From: Clostridiales bacterium
GTDB lineage: Bacteria > Bacillota > Clostridia > Oscillospirales > CAG-272
Assembly (NCBI GenBank): GCA_016280525.1
Contig: JAEEGW010000270.1
Coordinates: 1 to 5,317 of the forward strand
Direction: 5' to 3'
Length of the DNA: 5,317 bases
A program made the position numbers and the translations under genes. How positions within the stretch are numbered: the stretch's first letter is position 1; each line of letters opens with the position of its first letter. Below the pieces are notes generated by a model. The model saw only the letters and a list, made by a program, of their open reading frames with translations. It made no database searches and was not told the origin of the DNA. Below are positions 1 to 5,144 of this stretch, piece by piece.

Positions 1-1
1 T

Positions 2-313
2 GTTGTTGTTGAAGAAAACGGACATATCTACAGCTATAATTCAACTCTGTTTGGGGCAATAAAAGAAAATGATGTGCCGGTATTTGATCTTGCCGATATT
101 GAAATAAGCGTTAAGGAGAAACTTGACGAATTGACAAAAGACGCTCGTGAAAAATTCGACAGTGTAAAATACGGAAATATACAGTATCAGATTTCTCTTA
201 TTGACGACGCTGAATATGCAGTACTTTGTACTGTTGAAGTTAACTGCGCAAACAACACGGGTGAATATAAATTTGTTTTTGGTGAAAGGCTGATGTTTGC
301 TGTGATGATTTAA
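2..313 (+). CDS. C-terminal part of an unrecognised protein (5' end outside window)
   Basis: The reading frame is open from the first complete codon at position 2 to the TAA at 311-313, giving the last 103 residues of a longer protein. An internal GTG at 74 could be read as a start, but the frame continues upstream without a stop and there is no ribosome binding site in front of it, so I treat the gene as truncated by the window edge. The visible part is a mixed alpha/beta tail. It has a charged, probably helical stretch (VKEKLDELTKDAREKF) followed by alternating hydrophobic strands (IQYQISLI, AVLCTVEVNC, EYKFVFGERLMFAVMI). No membrane segment or catalytic motif is visible. It is followed by an intrinsic terminator, so it probably belongs to a different transcript from the lipoprotein genes. 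I do not recognise the family. Confidence 0.75.
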   Translation, partial: VVVEENGHIYSYNSTLFGAIKENDVPVFDLADIEISVKEKLDELTKDAREKFDSVKYGNIQYQISLIDDAEYAVLCTVEVNCANNTGEYKFVFGERLMFAVMI

Positions 314-349
314 AATAAGTTAGCTGACAGCGGTCACTGAACAATTAAC

Positions 350-378
350 AAACCGGAGGTGAAGAACTTCCGGTTTTT
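350..378 (+). terminator. Rho-independent terminator of the upstream gene
   Basis: An 11-bp stem is formed by AAACCGGAGGT (350-360) and ACTTCCGGTTT (366-376), with one G-U wobble and a GAAGA loop. The T-run 374-378 follows at once, with a second T-run a few bases later. It lies 37 nt after the stop codon of the truncated gene and ahead of the promoter at 457-465, so it separates the two transcription units. Confidence 0.9.
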
Positions 379-401
379 GCTTTTTGCGCGGTTTATCACT
401 G

Positions 402-441
402 CACTTATCCCAATTTTGCTTCACTTGTCCCTGTTTTCGTT
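402..441 (+). repeat. Imperfect 20-bp tandem repeat upstream of the promoter
   Basis: Two head-to-tail 20-base units (402-421 and 422-441) share CACTT-TCCC--TTTT--TT, with 15 of 20 positions identical. They end about 15 bases before the extended -10 element at 457-465, where an activator or repressor site would sit. The bases after the terminator are T-rich, so part of the likeness may be composition. Calling it a regulatory site is only a possibility. Confidence 0.4.
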
Positions 442-456
442 TTTTTCGGATTTTTG

Positions 457-465
457 TGGTATAAT
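457..465 (+). promoter_or_regulatory. Extended -10 promoter for the lipoprotein cluster
   Basis: TGGTATAAT (457-465) is a consensus TATAAT box (460-465) with a TG extension. The -35 region is poor: only T-rich candidates such as TTCGTT at 436-441 or TCGTTT at 437-442 are present, as is common where a TG extension compensates. The element sits inside the near-palindrome TGGTAT-A-ATACCA (457-469). Initiation near 472 would give a leader of about 80 nt before the ATG at 555. It is the only strong promoter seen ahead of the cluster. Confidence 0.75.
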
Positions 466-540
466 ACCATCAGAAAAAATCATTCACTATCGTCATTTTC
501 GTATATCAAATATCCACTTAATATATGAGAGATAAAAATC

Positions 541-548
541 GGGAGGAG
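541..548 (+). promoter_or_regulatory. Ribosome binding site fixing the start at 555
   Basis: GGGAGGAG is a near-perfect Shine-Dalgarno sequence placed just upstream of the ATG at 555. It lies inside the longer reading frame that opens with an ATG at 525, so the 525 start, which has no such site and would put a charged decapeptide before the signal peptide, can be dismissed. Confidence 0.85.
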
Positions 549-554
549 AAATAT

Positions 555-1301
555 ATGAAAAAGATCATTATTATCATACTTGCTTTGATATTCGCCCTTA
601 CCGCGTGTTCCTGCGGCAAGGAACAGGAAGACACGACAACAGAAACCGAAACGGAAGAAGATACAAGAACGTATCAGGAAATGCCGTACGACGATCTGGA
701 TTACGAAAAGCTTGAAACGTACATACAAAAAATATACGACCATCCGGACACGACGAAAACGCCGCTTACCCTGACGCAGCCGGTAGATACCGATAACTTG
801 AACGGATGGGGAACGGTAAAGAAGTTCGGCGGCGTCGTTCAGTATTACGACAGCGCGTATGAGCTGAAGCCCATAGAGTACAAAAACAAAACGGTGATGT
901 ATAAGCCGCCGTACGTCAGATATGATCTTAACGGTTATCCGGCCTACGCCACGCCCGGCGATTACGTGATACATATAGACATCTGCGAGGTCCCGGACGT
1001 GTATATCTGCGGCATAAACGTCGAATCATCTTTTGAAGACTTTGAAAAAACGTTTACCGGACTCGGCTTCACCGTTGCCGAAAGCACGGAGCATACGAGT
1101 TACGGTGAAAGGCGGTGCATAAAAGCCGAGATTGACGGGCTCTGGATAATTCTTGAGCAGGAATCGGAGCTCAAGCTGCAGAAAGGTATATACGATTATA
1201 AAAAAGTTATAGAATATGAAAACAACACCGTTCCCGCGATACTCCGTATGGGCGTCGCCGTAAACCATTATTCGCGGGTCGAGCAATTTATTTTGCCGTA
1301 A
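555..1301 (+). CDS. Putative surface lipoprotein of unknown function (248 aa)
   Basis: The start at 555 is set by GGGAGGAG at 541-548. The protein opens with a classic lipoprotein signal peptide: MKK, a hydrophobic core at residues 4-14, and the lipobox L15-T16-A17-C18, predicting lipidation of C18. A second Cys follows at position 20. Residues 22-48 are a Thr/Glu/Asp-rich linker (TTTETETEED). The mature domain has no obvious propeller repeats and is unlike the three lipoproteins downstream apart from its signal peptide. The stretch at about 153-205 (GINVESSFEDFEKTFTGLGF followed by strands) looks like a small alpha/beta module of the kind in which a helix after 'S-x-E-D-F' precedes 'LGF', but I cannot name the family. 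It is first in the cluster behind the promoter at 457-465, and the next gene starts 2 nt after its stop. The role is probably extracytoplasmic; the substrate is unknown. Confidence 0.88.
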   Translation: MKKIIIIILALIFALTACSCGKEQEDTTTETETEEDTRTYQEMPYDDLDYEKLETYIQKIYDHPDTTKTPLTLTQPVDTDNLNGWGTVKKFGGVVQYYDSAYELKPIEYKNKTVMYKPPYVRYDLNGYPAYATPGDYVIHIDICEVPDVYICGINVESSFEDFEKTFTGLGFTVAESTEHTSYGERRCIKAEIDGLWIILEQESELKLQKGIYDYKKVIEYENNTVPAILRMGVAVNHYSRVEQFILP

Positions 1302-1303
1302 AG

Positions 1304-1513
1304 ATGAAGATAACGGATTTTTATAAGGCTCTTTACGACGTCAGCGGTAAATACAAAAAGGAAGCGCTTGAAGAAAACGCACGGAATATATTTGATGCCG
1401 GCAAAAGAGAAAAAAGGCGGCGCACATTTGAAAAATTCGTGCCGTACGCCGCTGTTTTGATTGTAATGGCTGCAATCATCGCTTTTGCAATTTTAAGTAA
1501 TTTCATAAAATAA
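1304..1513 (+). CDS. Small single-pass membrane protein (69 aa)
   Basis: This frame begins 2 nt after the preceding TAA and has no clear Shine-Dalgarno of its own, which points to translational coupling with the lipoprotein gene upstream. Residues 1-45 are hydrophilic and predicted cytoplasmic, ending in a strongly basic cluster KREKRRR (34-40). Residues about 46-66 form one hydrophobic membrane segment, and the protein stops almost at once outside it. From memory, the N-terminal pattern (F-x-x-ALYDVSGKYKKEAL) resembles the short cytoplasmic head of anti-sigma-like membrane proteins common in Oscillospirales, which read roughly 'DA(I/L)..(I/V)D.KY(I/L).EA' before a basic stretch and membrane segment. 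If so, this copy lacks the usual extracellular domain. That likeness is inference; the safe call is a small membrane protein of unknown function. Confidence 0.75.
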   Translation: MKITDFYKALYDVSGKYKKEALEENARNIFDAGKREKRRRTFEKFVPYAAVLIVMAAIIAFAILSNFIK

Positions 1514-1540
1514 TATAAATCATATCGGGAGGACAAAACT

Positions 1541-2677
1541 ATGAAAAAAGTATTATTGATAATTTTAGCCGTTGTTTTCTTATTCAGTGCGTATTCGTGC
1601 AAAGGTACGGGAAGCGAAACGACGGATACGGCGCCGGATACAACTCGATCTGGCGATTACAAACCGTTTAAATACGGTATAAAAGCGGCGGATTATATAT
1701 TCGAGCTGAGTCCCCGCGGTATAATCATGAAATACAACGTACATAACGGGGAGTCGTCGTATCTTTGCCCCGATCCGTTCTGTAAGCATACTACAAAGGA
1801 CTGTCAGTTTATCGGTATGACCTCGTACACGTTCACCTCTGTCGGTAATACGGTCTATTACGTCAAGCAGGACGATACAACGGGTAAAAGCGCTCTGTAC
1901 TCCTTTAATGTCGATACCTCGGAAACCAAAACAGTCCTTTCACGCGACGGTATGATGACGTCGGTTTACGCATATGAAAACAGACTTCTCATATTATGGC
2001 TTGAAAAATACGATCTTGAAGCGCAGCGGTTTTATTTCTGGTATGATACGGATACCGGCGAGACCGAACAGCTCGGCGGCACGGTAAACAATTACAGCCC
2101 GACTGAGCGGTATATGCTGTATTTCATAAGAGACGACCGGATAATATGGCGTGTCGGTAAAATGGATAAATGGTATTATTACAGTACAGACCTTAAAGGC
2201 GAAGACTTGAAGGAACACGATTTCGGTTACAGATACGGAAATTATTATACGACTGAAAAGGAAAGCGGCGATGACGGAGAAGATATATATTCGTTATACG
2301 TTACGTATGATAACGGCGAAAAGAAGCTGCTTAAGAAAAATGTGGGACCTGTACTGTTTTACGAAAACAAGATAGTTTACGGCGAGGTCATTCCGTATGA
2401 AGAACAGCGCGTCGTTCACGTTGACAGAGACGGCAACGAGGAACGAGACGACTGGGGCGGAAACGTATACGTTATGAATCCGGACGGCTCAGACGATCAT
2501 CTGCTGTTCCATACCGACGAATACATCATCGGAATGACTTCCGATATGGCTCACCCGCACGTCTGCGGTGATTACTTCGGCATACTTACCGGGCGATTCA
2601 AAGGCGATGAGATGACGGAAGATAATATAATAATCGCAAATTTCAACACAGGTGAGTTTGTTGTCACACATGAATGA
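1541..2677 (+). CDS. Beta-propeller-like lipoprotein, paralog 1 (378 aa)
   Basis: The ATG is preceded by GGGAGGA at 1527-1533 with a 7-nt spacer. Residues 1-20 are a lipoprotein-type signal peptide with an unusual cleavage region, F15-S16-A17-Y18-S19-C20: the Cys expected at 18 is Tyr, leaving C20 as the likely lipidated residue. A Thr/Asp-rich linker runs to about 38. The rest divides by eye into seven repeating units (about 51-75, 104-132, 148-178, 199-226, 233-264, 276-323, 344-377), each a hydrophobic strand, a loop, an aromatic strand and a D-x-x-T-G-E-like turn. That pattern fits a TolB/DUF5050-like beta-propeller, although the family name is from memory. C76-x4-C81-x-H83-x4-C88 follows unit 1, and H338-P-x-x-C342-G-D-Y-F-G begins unit 7. 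It has no visible catalytic residues, so a binding or scaffold role outside the membrane is likely. The next paralog starts 4 nt after its stop. Confidence 0.9.
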   Translation: MKKVLLIILAVVFLFSAYSCKGTGSETTDTAPDTTRSGDYKPFKYGIKAADYIFELSPRGIIMKYNVHNGESSYLCPDPFCKHTTKDCQFIGMTSYTFTSVGNTVYYVKQDDTTGKSALYSFNVDTSETKTVLSRDGMMTSVYAYENRLLILWLEKYDLEAQRFYFWYDTDTGETEQLGGTVNNYSPTERYMLYFIRDDRIIWRVGKMDKWYYYSTDLKGEDLKEHDFGYRYGNYYTTEKESGDDGEDIYSLYVTYDNGEKKLLKKNVGPVLFYENKIVYGEVIPYEEQRVVHVDRDGNEERDDWGGNVYVMNPDGSDDHLLFHTDEYIIGMTSDMAHPHVCGDYFGILTGRFKGDEMTEDNIIIANFNTGEFVVTHE

Positions 2678-2744
2678 TACTATGAAAAAAATCCTGATCA
2701 TAATTATTGCTTTGACCTTTGTTATAAGCGCGTATTCCTGCGGC
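2666..2744 (+). repeat. 79-bp perfect direct repeat, copy 1
   Basis: This copy covers the last codons and stop of paralog 1, the junction, and the first 21 codons of paralog 2. It is identical, base for base, to 3795-3873. Identity ends sharply on the right, at the codon after the Cys-Gly of the signal peptide. On the left it fades into coding sequence that is conserved anyway. The two copies are 1129 bp apart and bracket paralog 2. Confidence 0.97.
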
Positions 2745-3806
2745 ACTGTCGGCACGGACACGGAAGCGACGGAAAACGATGAAGCAATGGATCCTATCGG
2801 ATTTTTACCGTATAAATACGGAATAGTCCCGGGGGATTATATATTCAGCGCGGATTCAGGTTCACTGTTGAAATATAACGTGCATGACGGCAAGACGTCG
2901 CATTTGTGTCCGGATCCTTTCTGTAACCACGAAAATGAAAACTGTCAGTTTACCGGCTTGCTTTCACGCTCATTTGCTTCTATTGGCAATACCGTTTATT
3001 ATATAAGACAAGACAAAATAACGGGGAAAGGCACGTTGTTTTCGTTTGATGCAGATACAGCGGAAACAAAAATCGTATATGCGTGCCAAGGCAAACTGAC
3101 AAACGTATATTCGTATGAGTACAGATTGCTTCTTCGTGTTACAGAAAGCTCCGATTCCAGTGCAAGCAGCTATTATTTCTGGTATGATACTAAAACAAAT
3201 AAAACAGACGAGCTTGACGCCAGGTATATACCCGGAAATTCATATATTGAAGAGATCAGGAATGATCGTATAATCTGGAGCACTCTCAACAGTGATGAAT
3301 ACTACAGCACAGACCTTAACGGAGGAGATTACAAAGAACATGATTACGGGTATGCATACGGTAATTATTATACTTTAGAACCGGAAAACGCTGAAGACGG
3401 GCGGACCGTTTACTCACTTTATGCCACAATTAATAACAAAAATGAAAAAAAACTGATTTTGAAAGACGTGGGACCATGTATTTTCTATGAGAATAAAATA
3501 GTCTATTTCAAATCACTGCCTTATAATGAACGGAAGACCGTTCATATTGATGAAAACGGCAGATCAATTAAATCTCCGTATGGAGGAGACGTTTACGTTG
3601 TAAACCCGGACGGAACGGATAATCATCTTCTTTTACACACAGAGGAATATTTAATAGGAATGACGTCAGACAGTCTTCACCCGCAAATCTGCGGGGATTA
3701 CTTTGGGATAATCGCAGGACATTTTGAAGAAGGCGACAATTTACTTGAGGATAAGCTTATTATTGCAAATATAAACACAGGAGAATTTGTTGTTACACAT
3801 GAATGA
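2682..3806 (+). CDS. Beta-propeller-like lipoprotein, paralog 2 (374 aa)
   Basis: The start at 2682 is chosen because it aligns exactly with the MKK start of paralog 1. In-frame alternatives at 2652 (GTG) and 2670 (ATG) lie inside the preceding gene and would put extra polar residues before the signal peptide. No Shine-Dalgarno is evident, and the previous stop is only 4 nt away, so translation is probably coupled. The signal peptide ends A17-Y18-S19-C20, with the same Tyr-for-Cys change as paralog 1. The body follows the same seven-unit propeller-like plan. C76-x4-C81-x-H83-x4-C88 occupies the same residue numbers as in paralog 1, and H333-P-x-x-C337-G-D-Y-F-G is kept. Extra cysteines (C135, C266) are also present. 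By eye it is somewhat more AT-rich in codon choice than paralog 1. A perfect 79-bp direct repeat brackets the gene, so it may be a recent duplication or conversion product, or a unit that can be lost. Confidence 0.9.
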   Translation: MKKILIIIIALTFVISAYSCGTVGTDTEATENDEAMDPIGFLPYKYGIVPGDYIFSADSGSLLKYNVHDGKTSHLCPDPFCNHENENCQFTGLLSRSFASIGNTVYYIRQDKITGKGTLFSFDADTAETKIVYACQGKLTNVYSYEYRLLLRVTESSDSSASSYYFWYDTKTNKTDELDARYIPGNSYIEEIRNDRIIWSTLNSDEYYSTDLNGGDYKEHDYGYAYGNYYTLEPENAEDGRTVYSLYATINNKNEKKLILKDVGPCIFYENKIVYFKSLPYNERKTVHIDENGRSIKSPYGGDVYVVNPDGTDNHLLLHTEEYLIGMTSDSLHPQICGDYFGIIAGHFEEGDNLLEDKLIIANINTGEFVVTHE

Positions 3807-3873
3807 TACTATGAAAAAAATCCTGATCATAATTATTGCTTTGACCTTTGTTATAAGCGCGTATTCCTGCGGC
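3795..3873 (+). repeat. 79-bp perfect direct repeat, copy 2
   Basis: This copy covers the last codons and stop of paralog 2, the same 4-nt junction, and 21 codons of a signal peptide with no mature protein attached. It is identical to 2666-2744. The identity includes the untranslated junction and all synonymous positions, so it reflects recent shared ancestry of the DNA and not selection on the protein. Confidence 0.97.
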
Positions 3874-3897
3874 TCCGGCGGCGCGGAGACGGCGTAA
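3811..3897 (+). pseudogene. Orphan lipoprotein signal-peptide minigene (28 aa), probably a remnant
   Basis: This frame begins at the same place after paralog 2 as paralog 2 does after paralog 1. It encodes 28 residues: the complete signal peptide (identical to that of paralog 2 through C20-G21), then SGGAETA and a TAA at 3895-3897. Nothing resembling the propeller domain follows in any frame before the next gene's ribosome binding site. It is most simply the stump of a fourth paralog that lost its mature domain after tandem duplication. It could still be translated by coupling from paralog 2, which would release a short lipidated or free peptide, but nothing in the sequence shows that it is. 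A chance leftover is more likely than a function. Confidence 0.65.
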
Positions 3898-3934
3898 AGC
3901 ATAATTAACAAAAAAGTCAGCATGTTTTTTACAC

Positions 3935-3963
3935 TTTTATCTGCAAAACGCGACTTATATAAT
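3935..3963 (+). promoter_or_regulatory. Possible internal promoter ahead of paralog 3
   Basis: TATAAT at 3958-3963 is a consensus -10 box, with TTTTAT at 3935-3940 as a weak -35 at a 17-bp spacer. Initiation near 3970 would give a leader of about 40 nt ending in the ribosome binding site at 3994. The gap between the minigene and paralog 3 (3898-4008) is AT-rich, so a chance TATAAT is plausible. Confidence 0.35.
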
Positions 3964-3993
3964 GGAGATGCTGATATTTCTCAATATATAATA

Positions 3994-3999
3994 GGGAGG
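3994..3999 (+). promoter_or_regulatory. Ribosome binding site fixing the GTG start at 4009
   Basis: GGGAGG lies 9 nt before a GTG codon at 4009. This selects GTG over the in-frame ATG at 3922, which has no such site and would add 29 residues before the signal peptide. Confidence 0.85.
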
Positions 4000-4008
4000 T
4001 TTGCTTTT

Positions 4009-5139
4009 GTGAAAAGAGCTTTAATTGTTTTTATTGCTTTAGCCGTTATTCTAAGCGCTTGTTCCCGCGAAAGCTCGCATATTAGCAAAGAAACAACGAC
4101 AGACGAAAACAAAGGATCGGAAAGTACAGGCAGGTTCAAGCCTTATAAATACGGAAATATAGGCGGCGATTACATATTCAAATTGACAACAGATTTCCGT
4201 TTGGTTAAATTTAACGTTCACGACGGCAAAAAGTCGTATCTGTGTCCGGACCCTTTCTGCGATCACGAAAACAATAAATGCCAGTTTTACGGCATCAGCT
4301 CCGAGTCGTTTACGGCAATAGGTAATACCGTTTATTATTTAAAACATGATGAAACGGGAAAAAGCACCCTGTATTCGTTTGATACGAAAACCGCGGAAAC
4401 AAAAACGGTTTTCGCATATGCCGACTCATCCATGACGAGCGTTTACGCGTATGAATACAGGCTTTTGATACGTGTTGCAGAGAATCTTTCACGCGGGATC
4501 AAAGGTTATTATTTTTGGTATGATACGAAAACAGGCGTTACGGAGAAATTAAACGACGCATTCGTCCCTTTGAATTTCATAATATATACGATCAGGGACG
4601 ACCGCATTATATGGCATTTGCCGGGCAAACAGGATTATTACAGCACAGATCTGCACGGAGACGATTATAAAGAGTATGATTTCGGTTACAGATACGGAAA
4701 TTATTACAAAATGGAATATGAGTTTGCTGAAGACGGACGCAGGCTGTATTCACTTTACGCTACTTTTGCGGGCGAGAGCGAAAGAACGTGCATTTTAAAA
4801 GACATTGGTCCGTGCTTCTATTATGAAAATAAGCTGGTATATTTCATAACCGTACCCCGGGATGAACAGAGAGCCGCTCACGTTGATGAAAGCGGATACG
4901 TTACAAAAGACCCTACCGGCGGGAACGTATACGCCGCAAATCCGGACGGCTCCGACGCGCATCTTTTGTATCACACGGATGAGTTTATAACCGGAAACAC
5001 GTCTGATATGAATCATCCGCTTATTTGCGGAGATTATTTCGGATTACCGATTGCACGATATGAGGGTGACTCGATGTTTGAGGACAGGCTGATTATAGCA
5101 AACATAAACACGGGGGAATATGTTGTTACACACGACTGA
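4009..5139 (+). CDS. Beta-propeller-like lipoprotein, paralog 3 (376 aa)
   Basis: A GTG start at 4009 is chosen because GGGAGG at 3994-3999 precedes it and the next residues (KRALIVFIALAVILSAC) form a complete signal peptide. The lipobox is canonical, L15-S16-A17-C18, and position 20 is Arg, the reverse of paralogs 1 and 2. A Ser/Thr/Glu linker runs to about 41. The propeller-like units match the other two paralogs throughout, with C79-x4-C84-x-H86-x4-C91 and H336-P-x-x-C340-G-D-Y-F-G conserved. The gene ends in VVTHD, against VVTHE in the others. Unlike paralog 2 it has its own ribosome binding site and perhaps its own promoter, so it may be expressed independently. A probable ABC-2 permease gene starts 5 nt after its stop. 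That suggests the lipoprotein is made with the transporter and may act with it at the membrane surface; this link is by position only. Confidence 0.9.
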   Translation: MKRALIVFIALAVILSACSRESSHISKETTTDENKGSESTGRFKPYKYGNIGGDYIFKLTTDFRLVKFNVHDGKKSYLCPDPFCDHENNKCQFYGISSESFTAIGNTVYYLKHDETGKSTLYSFDTKTAETKTVFAYADSSMTSVYAYEYRLLIRVAENLSRGIKGYYFWYDTKTGVTEKLNDAFVPLNFIIYTIRDDRIIWHLPGKQDYYSTDLHGDDYKEYDFGYRYGNYYKMEYEFAEDGRRLYSLYATFAGESERTCILKDIGPCFYYENKLVYFITVPRDEQRAAHVDESGYVTKDPTGGNVYAANPDGSDAHLLYHTDEFITGNTSDMNHPLICGDYFGLPIARYEGDSMFEDRLIIANINTGEYVVTHD

Positions 5140-5144
5140 AAGAT

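Noticed and set aside
480..974. A 164-aa minus-strand frame opposite the first lipoprotein gene.
   Set aside because: It overlaps a gene with a strong ribosome binding site and lipoprotein signal peptide, and its Arg/Val/Phe-rich product looks like a codon-bias shadow.
3873..3888. GC-rich hairpin CTCCG-GCGGCG-CGGAG at the end of the minigene, considered as a terminator.
   Set aside because: The stem is only 5 bp and no T-tract follows.
2489..3923. Two minus-strand frames (2489-2761 and 3741-3923) that share an identical protein segment, resembling a conserved antisense gene pair.
   Set aside because: The shared segment is just the reverse strand of the 79-bp direct repeat; neither frame has a ribosome binding site and both lie over well-supported + strand genes.
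3917..3974. Inverted repeat TCAGCAT (3917-3923) and ATGCTGA (3968-3974) around the possible internal promoter.
   Set aside because: The arms are only 7 bp with a 44-nt loop, which is expected by chance in AT-rich sequence, and there is no T-run to make a terminator.
3987..3992. A second TATAAT just before paralog 3.
   Set aside because: It almost touches the ribosome binding site at 3994, so a transcript starting from it would lack that site.
3922..4008. An N-terminal extension of paralog 3 from an ATG at 3922.
   Set aside because: There is no ribosome binding site for it, and the added 29 residues would sit in front of a complete lipoprotein signal peptide.
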